NCBI GenBank assembly: GCA_964036045.1
Contig: OZ038378.1
Span: 19,787,348 to 19,851,347, forward strand
Reading direction: 5' to 3'
Length of the DNA: 64,000 bases
Source of the DNA: Eutreptiella sp. 'Long Island Sound 2002'
Lineage: Eukaryota; Euglenozoa; Euglenophyceae; Eutreptiales; Eutreptiaceae
The notes beneath the pieces were generated by a model, which was not told where the DNA came from, ran no database searches, and saw only the letters and a list, made by a program, of their open reading frames with translations. The position numbers were made by a program, and so were the translations under genes. Of the stretch, positions 25,887 to 37,983 are shown piece after piece (position 1 is the stretch's first letter; each line of letters begins with the position of its first letter).

Positions 25887-25930
25887 ACTTGGACATAGAG
25901 TGATATATATATACTTGGACATAGAGTGAT
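25887..25930. repeat. 18-bp direct repeat flanking (AT)4 at the insert's right edge
   Basis: ACTTGGACATAGAGTGAT occurs at 25887-25904 and again at 25913-25930, separated by ATATATAT. Each copy contains the last six bases of the insert joined to twelve bases of satellite. The duplication therefore copied an already formed insert-satellite junction and must be younger than the insertion. Confidence 0.92.
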
Positions 25931-26232
25931 CCATAGAGTGCTCCATGGAGTGATCCATAGAGTGATCCAAAGAGTGATCCATAGAGTGATCCATAGAATG
26001 ATCCATAGAGTGATCCATAGAGTGATCCATAGAGTGATCCATAGAGTGATCCATAGAGTGATCCATAGAGTGATCCATAGAGTGATCCATGGGTTGATCC
26101 ATAGCGTGATCCATGGAGTGATCAATAGAGTGATCCATAGAGTGATCCATAGACTGATCCATGGAGTGATCCATAGAGTGAACCATGGAGTGATCCATAG
26201 AGTGATCCATAGAGTGATCCATACAGTGATCC

Positions 26233-27059
26233 GGCCTTACACCACTTTACACGGGCCTTACACCACTTTACACGGGCCTTACACCGCTTTACACGGGCCT
26301 TACACCACTTTACACGGGCCTTACACCACTTTACACGGGCCTTACACCACTTTACACGGGCCTTATACCACTTTGCACGGGCCTTCCCCCACTTTACACG
26401 GGCCTTACACCACTTTACACGCGCCTTACACCACTTTACACGGGCCTTGCACCACTTTACACGGGCCTTACACCACTTTACACGGGCCTTACACCATTTT
26501 ACACGGGCCTTACACCACTTTACACGCACCTTACACCACTTTACACGGGCCTTACACCACTTTACACGGGCCTTGCACCACTTTACACGGGCCTTCCGCC
26601 ACTTTACACGGGCCTTACACCACTTTACACGGGCCTTACACCACTTTACACGGGCCTTAAACCACTTTACACGGGCCTTACACCACTTTACACGGATGCA
26701 TAGAGTGATCCATAGAGTGATCCATAGAGTGATCCATAGAGTGATCCATAGAGTGATCCATAGAGTGATCCATGGAGTGTTCCATAGAGTGATCCATAGA
26801 GTGATCCATAGAGTGATCCATGGAGTGATCCGTAGAGTGATCCATAGAGTGATCCATAGAGTGATCCATAGAGTGATCCATAGAATGATCCATAGAGTGA
26901 TCCATAGAGTGATGCATAGAGTGATCCATAGAGTGATCCATAGAGTGATCCATGGGTTGATCCATAGCGTGATCCATGGAGTGATCAATAGAGTGATCCA
27001 TAGACTGATCCATGGAGTGATCCATAGAGTGATCCATGGAGTGATCCATACAGTGATCC
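26233..27059. repeat. Cassette 26, class B
   Basis: The 21-bp block is 26233-26695 (22 units, CCTTCCCCC and CCTTCCGCC). The entry junction reads GGATGC, losing the BamHI-type site. The 12-bp block is 26696-27059 (30 units), with CATGGAGTGTTCC near 26776 and no plain units between the final CATGG and the exit. Confidence 0.85.
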
Positions 27060-28096
27060 GGCCTTACACCACTTTACACGGGCCTTACACCACTTTACAC
27101 GGGCCTTACACCGCTTTACACGGGCCTTACACCACTTTACACGGGCCTTACACCACTTTACACGGGCCTTACACCACTTTACACGGGCCTTACACCACTT
27201 TGCACGGGCCTTACACCACTTTACACGGGTCTTGCACCACTTTACACGGGCCTTACACCACTTTGCACGGGCATTGCCCCACTTTAAACGGGCCTTACAC
27301 CACTTTACACGCGCCTTCCGCCACTTTACACGGGCCTTACACCACTTTACACGGGCCTTACACCACTTTACACGGGCCTTACACCACTTTACACGGACCT
27401 TACACCACTTTACACGGGCCTTACACCACTTTACACGGGCCTGACACCACTTTACACGGACCTTACACCACTTTACACGGGCCTTGCACCACTTTACACG
27501 GGCCTTCCGCCACTTTACACGGGCCTTACACCACTTTACACCGGCCTTACACCACTTTACACGGGCCTTACACCACTTTACACGGGCCTTACACCACTTT
27601 ACACGGGCCTTAAACCACCTTACACGGGCCTTACACCACTTTACACGGATCCATAGAGTGATCCATAGAGTGATCCATAGAGTGATCCATAGAGTGATCC
27701 ATAGAGCGATCCATAGAGTGATCCATGGAGTGATCCGTAGAGTGATCCATAGAGTGATCCATAGAGTGATCCATAGATTGATCCATAGAGTGATCCATAG
27801 AGTGATCCATAGAGTGATCCATAGAGTGCTCCATGGAGTGATCCATAGAGTGATCCATAGAGTGATCCATAGAGTGATCCATGGAGTGATCCATAGAGTG
27901 ATCCATAGAGTGATCCATAGAGTGATCCATAGAGTGATCCATAGAGTGATCCATGGGTTGATCCATAGCGTGATCCATGGAGTGATCAATAGAGTGATCC
28001 ATAGAGTGATCCATAGACTGATCCATGGAGTGATCCATAGAGTGATCCATGGAGTGATCCATAGTGTGATCCATAGAGTGATCCATACAGTGATCC
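27060..28096. repeat. Cassette 27, class C
   Basis: The 21-bp block is 27060-27648 (28 units) with CATTGCCCC near 27272. The 12-bp block is 27649-28096 (37 units) with AGAGCGATCC, a CATAGATTG unit and the CATAGTGTGATCC tail. This is a typical, undisturbed C cassette. Confidence 0.88.
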
Positions 28097-28800
28097 GGCC
28101 TTAAACCACTTTACACGGGCCTTACACCACTTTACACGGGCCTTACACCGCTTTACACGGGCCTTACACCACTTTACACGGGCCTTACACAACTTTACAC
28201 GGGCCTTACACCACTTTACACGGGCCTTACACCACTTTGCACGGGGCTTACACCACTGTACACGGGTCTTGCACCAGTTTACACGGGCCTTAAACCACTT
28301 TACACCGGCCTTACACCACTTTACACGGATCCATAGAGTGATCCATAGAGTGATCCATAGAGTGATCCATAGAGTGATCCATAGAGTGATCCATAGAGTG
28401 ATCCATGGAGTGATCCGTAGAGTGATCCATAGAGTGATCCATAGAGTGATCCATAGAGTGATCCATAGAGTGATCCATAGAGTGATCCATAGAGTGATCC
28501 ATAGAGTGCTCCATGGAGTGATCCATAGAGTGATCCATAGAGTGATCCATAGAGTGATCCATAGAGTGATCCATAGAGTGATCCATAGAGTGATCCATAG
28601 AGTGATCCATAGAGTGATCCATAGAGTGATCCATAGAGTGATCCATAGAGTGATCCATGGGTTGATCCATAGCGTGATCCATGGAGTGATCAACAGAGTG
28701 ATCCATAGAGTGATCCATAGACTGATCCATGGAGTGATCCATAGAGTGATCCATGGAGTGATCCATAGAGTGATCCATAGAGTGATCCATACAGTGATCC
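28097..28800. repeat. Cassette 28, class D, unusually diverged
   Basis: The 21-bp block is 28097-28328 (11 units). It has more substitutions than other D blocks: TTAAACCAC in the very first unit, CACAACTTT, GGGGCTTACACC, CACTGTACAC, CACCAGTTT and a late CACCGGCC. The 12-bp block is 28329-28800 (39 units) and is nearly consensus, with ATCAACAG near 28689. Confidence 0.85.
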
Positions 28801-29954
28801 GGCCTTACACCACTTTACACGGGCCTTACACCACTTTACACGGGCCTTACACCGCTTTGCACGGGCCTTACACCACTTTACACGGGCCTTACACCACTTT
28901 ACACGGGCCTTACACCACTGTACACGGGCCTTACACCACTTTGCACGGGCCTTCCCCCACTTTACACGGGCCTTACACCACTTTACACGCGCCTTACACC
29001 ACTTTACACGGGCCTTGCACCACTTTACACGGGCCTTACACCACTTTACACGCGCCTTACACCATTTTACACGGGCCTTACACCACTTTACACGGACCTT
29101 ACACCACTTTACACGGGCCTTACACCACTTTACACGGGCCTTGCACCACTTTACAGGGGCCTTCCGCCACTTTACACGGGCCTTACACCACTTTACACGG
29201 GCCTTACACCACTTTACACGGGCCTTACACCACTTTACACGGACCTTACACCACTTTACACGGGCCTTACACCACTGGACAGGGGCCTGACACCACTTTA
29301 CACGGACCTTACACCACTTTACACGGGCCTTGCACCACTTTACACGGGCCTTCCGCCACTTTACACGGGCCTTACACCACTTTACACCGGCCTTACACCA
29401 CTTTACACGGGCCTTATACCACTTTACACGGGCCTTACACCACTTTACACGGGCCTTAAACCACTTTACACGGGCCTTACACCACTTTACACGGATCCAT
29501 AGAGTGATCCATAGAGTGATCCATAGAGTGATCCATAGAGTGATCCATAGAGTGATCCATAGAGTGATCCATGGAGTGATCCGTAGAGTGATCCATAGAG
29601 TGATCCATAGAGTGATCCATAGAGTGATCCATAGAGTGATCCATAGAGTGATCCATAGAGTGATCCATAGAGTGCTCCATGGAGTGATCCATAGAGTGAT
29701 CCATAGAGTGATCCATAGAGTGATCCATGGAGTGATCCATAGAGTGATCCATAGAGTGATCCATAGAGTGATCCATAGAGTGATCCATAGAGTGATCCAT
29801 AGAGTGATCCATGGGTTGATCCATAGCGTGATCCATGGAGTGATCAATAGAGTGATCCATAGAGTGATCCATAGACTGATCCATGGAGTGATCCATAGAG
29901 TGATCCATGGAGTGATCCATAGAGTGATCCATAGAGTGATCCATACAGTGATCC
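28801..29954. repeat. Cassette 29, class E
   Basis: The 21-bp block is 28801-29494 (33 units), with the full E marker series and private variants CCGCTTTGCAC near 28853, CACTGTACAC near 28916 and CCACTGGACAGG near 29274. The 12-bp block is 29495-29954 (38 units). It lacks GAGTGGTCC in the tail, unlike most E cassettes. Confidence 0.85.
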
Positions 29955-31043
29955 GGCCTTACACCACTTTACACGGGCCTTACACCACTTTACACGGGCC
30001 TTACACCGCTTTACACGGGCCTTACACCACTTTACACGGGCCTTACACCACTTTACACGGGCCTTACACCACTTTACACGGGCCTTACACCACTTTACAC
30101 GGGCCTTACACCACTTTACACGGGCCTTACACCGCTTTACACGGGCCTTACACCACTTTGCACGGGCCGTCCCCCACTTTACACGGGCCTTACACCGCTT
30201 TACACGGGCCTTACACCACTTTACACGGGCCTTACACCACTTTACACGGGGCTTACACCACTTTACACGGGCCTTACACCACTTTGCACGGGCCGTCCCC
30301 CACTTTACACGGGCCTTACACCACTTTACACGCGCCTTACACCACTTTACACGGGCCTTGCACCACTTTACACGGGCCTTACACCACTTTACACGGGCCT
30401 TACACCATTTTACACGGGCCTTACACCACTTTACACGGACCTTACACCACTTTACACGGGCCTTACACCACTTTACACGGGCCTTGCACCACTTTACAGG
30501 GGCCTTCCGCCACTTTACACGGGCCTTACACCACTTTACACGGGCCTTACACCACTTTACACGGGCCTTACACCACTTTACACGGACCTTACACCACTTT
30601 ACACGGGCCTTACACCACTTTACACGGGCCTGACACCACTTTACACGGACCTTACACCACTTTACACGGGCCTTGCACCACTTTACACGGGCCTTCCGCC
30701 ACTTTACACGGGCCTTACACCACTTTACACCGGCCTTACACCACTTCACACGGGCCTTACACCACTTTACACGGGCCTTACACCACTTTACACGGGCCTT
30801 AAACCACTTTACACGGGCCTTACACCACTTTACACGGATCCATAGAGTGATCCATAGAGTGATCCATAGAGTGATCCATAGAGTGATCCATAGTGATCCA
30901 TGGGTTGATCCATAGCGTGATCCATGGAGTGATCAATAGAGTGATCCATAGAGTGATCCATAGACTGATCCATGGAGTGATCCATAGAGTGATCCATGGA
31001 GTGGTCCATAGAGTGATCCATAGAGTGATCCATACAGTGATCC
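29955..31043. repeat. Cassette 30, class E, expanded head and short 12-bp block
   Basis: The 21-bp block is 29955-30837 (42 units). The variant GGGCCGTCCCCC occurs twice (near 30165 and 30292), 126 bp or six monomers apart, and accounts for most of the extra length. The 12-bp block is 30838-31043 (206 bp, 17 units). One unit near 30891 has lost two bases (CATAGTGATCC). The tail has GAGTGGTCC. Confidence 0.85.
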
Positions 31044-31672
31044 GGCCTTACACCACTTTACACGGGCCTTACACCACTTTACACGGGCCTTACACCGCTT
31101 TACACGGGCCTTACACCACTTTACACGGGCCTTATACCACTTTACACGGGCCTTACACCACTTTACACGGGCCTTAAACCACTTTACACGGGCCTTACAC
31201 CACTTTACACGGATCCATAGAGTGATCCATAGAGTGATCCATAGAGTGATCCATAGAGTGATCCATAGAGTGATCCATAGAGTGATCCATGGAGTGATCC
31301 GTAGAGTGATCCATAGAGTGATCCATAGAGTGATCCATAGAGTGATCCATAGAGTGATCCATAGAGTGATCCATAGAGTGATCCATAGAGTGCTCCATGG
31401 AGTGATCCATGGAGTGATCCATAGAGTGATCCATAGAGTGATCCATGGAGTGATCCATAGAGTGATCCATAGAGTGATCCATAGAGTGATCCATAGAGTG
31501 ATCCATAGAGTGATCCATAGAGTGATCCATGGGTTGATCCATAGCGTGATCCATGGAGTGATCAATAGAGTGATCCATAGAGTGATCCATAGACTGATCC
31601 ATGGAGTGATCCATAGAGTGATCCATGGAGTGATCCATAGAGTGATCCATAGAGTGATCCATACAGTGATCC
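31044..31672. repeat. Cassette 31, short D-like cassette
   Basis: The 21-bp block is 31044-31212 (8 units) with a TTATACCAC unit and TTAAACCAC near the end, but without the GGGTCTTGCACC unit of true D blocks. The 12-bp block is 31213-31672 (38 units), with CATGGAGTGCTCCATGG followed by a second CATGG. Confidence 0.7.
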
Positions 31673-32880
31673 GGCCTTACACCACTTTACACGGGCCTTA
31701 CACCACTTTACACGGGCCTTACACCGCTTTACACGGGCCTTACACCACTTTACACGGGCCTTACACCACTTTACACGGGCCTTACACCACTTTACACGGG
31801 CCTTACACCACTTTACACGGGCCTTACACCACTTTACACGGGCCTTACACCGCTTTACACGGGCCTTACACCACTTTACACGGGCCTTACACCACTTTAC
31901 ACGGGCCTTACACCACTTTACACGGGCCTTACACCACTTTGCACGGGCCGTCCCCCACTTTACACGGGCCTTACACCACTTTACACGCGCCTTACACCAC
32001 TTTACACGGGCCTTGCACCACTTTACACGGGCCTTACACCACTTTACACGGGCCCTACACCATTTTACACGGGCCTTACACCACTTTACACGGACCATAC
32101 ACCACTTTACACGGGCCTTACACCACTTTACACGGGCCTTGCACCACTTTACAGGGGCCTTCCGCCACTTTACACGGGCCTTACACCACTTTACACGGGC
32201 CTTACACCACTTTACACGGGCCTTACACCACTTTACACGGACCTTACACCACTTTACACGGGCCTTACACCACTTTACACGGGCCTGACACCACTTTACA
32301 CGGACCTTACACCACTTTACACGGGCCTTGCACCACTTTACACGGGCCTTCCGCCACTTTACACGGGCCTTACACCACTTTACACCGGCCTTACACCACT
32401 TCACACGGGCCTTACACCACTTTACACGGGCCTTACACCACTTTGCACGGGCCTTAAACCACTTTACACGGGCCTTACACCACTTTACACGGATCCATAG
32501 AGTGATCCATAGAGTGATCCATAGAGTGATCCATAGAGTGATCCATGGGTTGATCCATAGCGTGATCCATGGAGTGATCAATAGAGTGATCCATAGAGTG
32601 ATCCATAGAGTGATCCATAGAGTGATCCATACCGTGATCCATGGAGTGATCAATAGAGTGATCCATAGAGTGATCCATAGAGTGATCCATAGAGTGATCC
32701 ATAGAGTGATCCATAGAGTGATCCATAGAGTGATCCATGGGTTGATCCATAGCGTGATCCATGGAGTGATCAATAGAGTGATCCATAGAGTGATCCATAG
32801 ACTGATCCATGGAGTGATCCATAGAGTGATCCATGGAGTGGTCCATAGAGTGATCCATAGAGTGATCCATACAGTGATCC
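31673..32880. repeat. Cassette 32, class E, with repeated tail motif
   Basis: The 21-bp block is 31673-32492 (39 units), E-type, with the GGGCCGTCCCCC variant shared with cassette 30. The 12-bp block is 32493-32880 (32 units). It contains the tail motif (GGGTTGATCC, then ATAGCGTG, CATGGAGTG, ATCAATAG) twice, near 32545 and 32741, plus a partial copy with ATACCGTG near 32629. This is an internal duplication of tail sequence. Confidence 0.82.
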
Positions 32881-33482
32881 GGCCTTACACCACTTTACAC
32901 GGGCCTTACACCACTTTACACGGGCCTTACACCGCTTTACACGGGCCTTACACCACTTTACACGGGCCTTGCACCACTTTACACGGGCCTTACACCACTT
33001 TACACGGGTCTTGCACCACTTTACACGGGCCTTAAACTACTTTACACGGGCCTTACACCACTTTACACGGATCCATAGAGTGATCCGTAGAGTGATCCAT
33101 AGAGTGATCCATAGAGTGATCCATAGAGTGATCCATGGAGTGATCCGTAGAGTGATCCATAGAGTGATCCATAGAGTGATCCATAGAGTGATCCATAGAG
33201 TGATCCATAGAGTGATCCATAGAGTGATCCATAGAGTGATCCATAGAGTGATCCATAGAGTGATCCATGGAGTGATCCGTAGAGTGATCCATAGAGTGAT
33301 CCATAGAGTGATCCATAGAGTGATCCATAGAGTGCTCCATGGGTTGATCCATAGCGTGATCCATGGAGTGATCAATAGAGTGATCCATAGAATGATCCAT
33401 AGACTGATCCATGGAGTGATCCATAGAGTGAACCATGGAGTGATCCATAGAGGGATCCATAGAGTGATCCATACAGTGATCC
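32881..33482. repeat. Cassette 33, class F
   Basis: The 21-bp block is 32881-33070 (9 units, TTAAACTAC end). The 12-bp block is 33071-33482 (34 units) with ATCCGTAG as unit two, GAACCATGG and AGAGGGATCC. CATAGAGTGCTCCATGGG near 33332 is private. Confidence 0.87.
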
Positions 33483-34732
33483 GGCCTTACACCACTTTAC
33501 ACGGGCCTTACACCACTTTACACGGGCCTTACACCGCTTTACACGGGCCTTACACCACTTTACACGGGCCTTACACCACTTTACACGGGCCTTACACCAC
33601 TTTACACGGGCCTTACACCACTTTACAAGCGCCTTACACCACTTTACACGGGCCTTACACCACTTTACACTGGCCTTACACCACTTTACACGGGCCTTAC
33701 ACCACTTTACACGGGCCTTACACCACTTTACACGGCCCTTACACCACTTTACACGGGCCTTACACCACTTTACACGGGCCTTAAACCACTTTACACGGGC
33801 CTTACACCACTTTACACGGGCCTTACACCACTTTACAGGGCCCTTACACCATTTTACACGAGCCTTACACCACTTTACACGGGCCTGACACCACTGTACA
33901 CGGACCTTACACCACTTTACACGGGCCTTACACCACTTTACACGGGCCTTACACCACTTTACACGGGCCTTACACCACTTTACACGGGCCTTACACCACT
34001 TTACACGGGCCTTACACCACTTTACACGGGCCTGACACCACTTTACACGGACCTTACACCACTTTACACCGGCCTTACACCACTTTACACGGGCCTTACA
34101 CCACTTTACACGGGCCTTACACCATTTTACACGAGCCTTAAACCACTTTACACGGGCCTTACACCACTTTACAAGGATCCATAGAGTGATCCATAGAGTG
34201 ATCCATAGAGTGATCCATAGAGTGATCCATAGAGTGATCCATAGAGTGATCCATGGAGTGATCCGTAGAGTGATCCATAGAGTGATCCATAGAGTGATCC
34301 ATAGAGTGATCCATAGAGTGATCCATAGAGTGATCCATGGAGTGATCCGTAGAGTGATCCATAGAGTGATCCATAGAGTGATCCATAGAGTGATCCATAG
34401 AGTGATCCATAGAGTGATCCATAGAGTGATCCATAGAGTGCTCCATGGAGTGATCCATAGAGTGATCCATAGAGTGATCCATAGAGTGATCCATAGAATG
34501 ATCCATAGAGTGATCCATAGAGTGATCCATAGAGTGATCCATAGAGTGATCCATAGAGTGATCCATAGAGTGATCCATAGAGTGATCCATGGGTTGATCC
34601 ATAGCGTGATCCATGGAGTGATCAATAGAGTGATCCATAGAGTGATCCATAGACTGATCCATGGAGTGATCCATAGAGTGAACCATGGAGTGATCCATAG
34701 AGTGATCCATAGAGTGATGCATACAGTGATCC
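33483..34732. repeat. Cassette 34, class A
   Basis: The 21-bp block is 33483-34176 (33 units) with the full ordered set of A markers; CACGAGCC replaces CACGTGCC near 33856. The 12-bp block is 34177-34732 (46 units) with CATGGAGTGATCCGTAG twice and the GAACCATGG tail. The exit reads GTGATGCATACAG. Confidence 0.88.
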
Positions 34733-35559
34733 GGCCTTACACCACTTTACACGGGCCTTACACCACTTTACACGGGCCTTACACCGCTTTACACGGGCCT
34801 TACACCACTTTACACGGGCCTTACACCACTTTACACGGGCCTTACACCACTTTACACGGGCCTTACACCACTTTGCACGGGCCTTCCCCCGCTTTACACG
34901 GGCCTTACACCACTTTACACGCGCCTTACACCACTTTACACGGGCCTTGCACCACTTTACACGGGCCTTACACCGCTTTACACGGGCCTTACACCATTTT
35001 ACACGGGCCTTACACCACTTTCCACGGACCTTACACCACTTTACACGGGCCTTACACCACTTTACACGGGCCTTGCACCACTTTACACGGGCCTTCCGCC
35101 ACTTTACACGGGCCTTACACCACTTTACACGGGCCTTACACCACTTTACACGGGCCTTAAACCACTTTACACGGGCCTTACACCACTTTACACGGATCCA
35201 TAGAGTGATCCATAGAGTGATCCATAGAGTGATCCATAGAGTGATCCATGGAGTGATCCCTAGAGTGATCCATAGAGTGATCCATAGAGTGATCCATGGA
35301 GTGATCCGTAGAGTGATCCATAGAGTGATCCATAGAGTGATCCATAGAGTGATCCATAGAATGATCCATAGAGTGATCCATAGAGTGATACATACAGTGA
35401 TCCATAGAGTGATCCATAGAGTGATCCATGGGTTGATCCATAGCGTGATCCATGGAGTGATCAATAGAGTGATCCATAGACTGATCCATGGAGTGATCCA
35501 TAGAGTGATCCATGGAGTGATCCATAGAGTGATCCATAGAGTGATCCATACAGTGATCC
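34733..35559. repeat. Cassette 35, class B
   Basis: The 21-bp block is 34733-35195 (22 units) with CCTTCCCCCGC near 34880 and CTTTCCACGG near 35019, both shared with cassette 38. The 12-bp block is 35196-35559 (30 units) with ATCCCTAG near 35256 and GATACATACAGTG near 35387. Confidence 0.87.
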
Positions 35560-36113
35560 GGCCTTACACCACTTTACACGGACCTTACACCACTTTACAC
35601 GGGCCTTACACCACTTTACACGGGCCTTGCACCACTTTACACGGGCCTTCCGCCACTTTACACGGGCCTTACACCACTTTACACGGGCCTTACACCACTT
35701 TACACGGGCCTTAAACCACTTTACACGGGCCTTACACCACTTTACACGGATCCATAGAGTGATCCATAGAGTGATCCATAGAGTGATCCATAGAGTGATC
35801 CATGGAGTGATCCCTAGAGTGATCCATAGAGTGATCCATAGAGTGATCCATGGAGTGATCCGTAGAGTGATCCATAGAGTGATCCATAGAGTGATCCATA
35901 GAGTGATCCATAGAATGATCCATAGAGTGATCCATAGAGTGATACATACAGTGATCCATAGAGTGATCCATAGAGTGATCCATGGGTTGATCCATAGCGT
36001 GATCCATGGAGTGATCAATAGAGTGATCCATAGACTGATCCATGGAGTGATCCATAGAGTGATCCATGGAGTGATCCATAGAGTGATCCATAGAGTGATC
36101 CATACAGTGATCC
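35560..36113. repeat. Cassette 36, truncated B, duplicate 12-bp block
   Basis: The 21-bp block is 35560-35749, only 9 units: the first unit and the end of a B block including CCTTCCGCC. The 12-bp block is 35750-36113 (30 units). It appears identical to 35196-35559, including ATCCCTAG and the internal GATACATACAGTG. The offset is 554 bp. Confidence 0.87.
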
Positions 36114-37132
36114 GGCCTTACACCACTTTACACGGGCCTTACACCACTTTACACGGGCCTTACACCGCTTTACACGGGCCTTACACCACTTTACACGGGC
36201 CTTACACCACTTTACACGGGCCTTACACCACTTTACACGGGCCTTACACCACTTTGCACGGGCCTTACACCACTTTACACGGGTCTTGCACCACTTTACA
36301 CGGGCCTTACACCACTTTGCACGGGCATTGCCCCACTTTAAACGGGCCTTACACCACTTTACACGCGCCTTCCGCCACTTTACACGGGCCTTACACCACT
36401 TTACACCGGCCTTACACCACTTTACACGGGCCTTACACCACTTTACACGGACCTTACACCACTTTACACCGGCCTTACACCACTTTACACGGGCCTTACA
36501 CCACTTTACACGGGCCTTACACCATTTTACACGAGCCTTAAACCACTTTACACGGGCCTTACACCACTTTACAAGGATCCATAGAGTGATCCATAGAGTG
36601 ATCCATAGAGTGATCCATAGAGTGATCCATAGAGTGATCCATAGAGTGATCCATGGAGTGATCCGTAGAGTGATCCATAGAGTGATCCATAGAGTGATCC
36701 ATAGAGTGATCCATAGAGTGATCCATAGAGTGATCCATGGAGTGATCCATAGAGTGATCCATAGAGTGATCCATAGAGTGATCCATAGGGTGATCCATAG
36801 AGTGATCCATAGAGTGATCCATAGAGTGATCCATAGAGTGCTCCATGGAGTGATCCATAGAGTGAACCATAGAGTGATCCACAGAGTGATCCATAGAATG
36901 ATCCATAGAGTGATCCATAGAGTGATCCATAGAGTGATCCATAGAGTGATCCATAGAGTGATCCATAGAGTGATCCATAGAGTGATCCATGGGTTGATCC
37001 ATAGCGTGATCCATGGAGTGATCAATAGAGTGATCCATAGAGTGATCCATAGACTGATCCATGGAGTGATCCATAGAGTGAACCATGGAGTGATCCATAG
37101 AGTGATCCATAGAGTGATCCATACAGTGATCC
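36114..37132. repeat. Cassette 37, C/A fusion
   Basis: The 21-bp block is 36114-36576 (22 units). It starts as class C (CATTGCCCC near 36327) and ends as class A (CACGAGCC near 36532, CAAGGATCC exit). The 12-bp block is 36577-37132 (46 units), A-type. Its second CATGGAGTG is followed by ATCCATAG rather than ATCCGTAG, and GTGAACCATAG lies near 36864. Confidence 0.83.
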
Positions 37133-37983
37133 GGCCTTACACCACTTTACACGGGCCTTACACCACTTTACACGGGCCTTACACGGCTTTACACGGGCCT
37201 TACACCACTTTACACGGGCCTTACACCACTTTACACGGGCCTTACACCACTTTACACGGGCCTTACACCACTTTGCACGGGCCTTCCCCCGCTTTACACG
37301 GGCCTTACACCACTTTACACGCGCCTTACACCACTTTACACGGGCCTTGCACCACTTTACACGGGCCTTACACCGCTTTACACGGGCCTTACACCATTTT
37401 ACACGGGCCTTACACCACTTTCCACGGACCTTACACCACTTTACACGGGCCTTACACCACTTTACACGGGCCTTGCACCACTTTACACGGGCCTTCCGCC
37501 ACTTTACACGGGCCTTACACCACTTTACACGGGCCTTACACCACTTTACACGGGCCTTAAACCACTTTACACGGGCCTTACACCACTTTACACGGATCCA
37601 TAGAGTGATCCATAGAGTGATCCATAGAGTGATCCATAGAGTGATCCAAAGAGTGATCCATAGAGTGATCCATGGAGTGATCCATAGAGTGATCCATAGA
37701 GTGATCCATAGAGTGATCCATGGAGTGATCCGTAGAGTGATCCATAGAGTGATCCATAGAGTGATCCATAGAGTGATCCATAGAATGATCCATAGAGTGA
37801 TCCATAGAGTGATACATAGAGTGATCCATAGAGTGATCCATAGAGTGATCCATGGGTTGATCCATAGCGTGATCCATGGAGTGATCAATAGAGTGATCCA
37901 TAGACTGATCCATGGAGTGATCCATAGAGTGATCCATGGAGTGATCCATAGAGTGATCCATAGAGTGATCCATACAGTGATCC
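37133..37983. repeat. Cassette 38, class B
   Basis: The 21-bp block is 37133-37595 (22 units), a near copy of cassette 35 at +2,400 bp, with CCTTCCCCCGC and CTTTCCACGG. Its third unit reads CACGGCTTT where the other copy has CACCGCTTT. The 12-bp block is 37596-37983 (32 units) with CCAAAGAG near 37648 and GATACATAG near 37812. Confidence 0.86.

Larger units (their letters stand above)
24462..26232. repeat. Cassette 25, class A, expanded and interrupted by an insert
   Basis: The 21-bp block is 24462-25344 (42 units). It carries CAAGCGCC twice (near 24627 and 24752) and CACGGCCC twice, indicating a duplication of about nine units. The 12-bp block starts at 25345 with ATCCTTAG, is broken at about 25589, and resumes at about 25920 to finish at 26232 with the GAACCATGG tail. 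The order of marker units on the two sides fits an ordinary class A block split by the insert. Confidence 0.85.

Noticed and set aside
25901-25912. TATA-like promoter element at the insert edge
   Set aside because: The AT run is filler between two direct repeats created by a rearrangement. No transcript start, downstream gene or RNA polymerase III boxes are visible.
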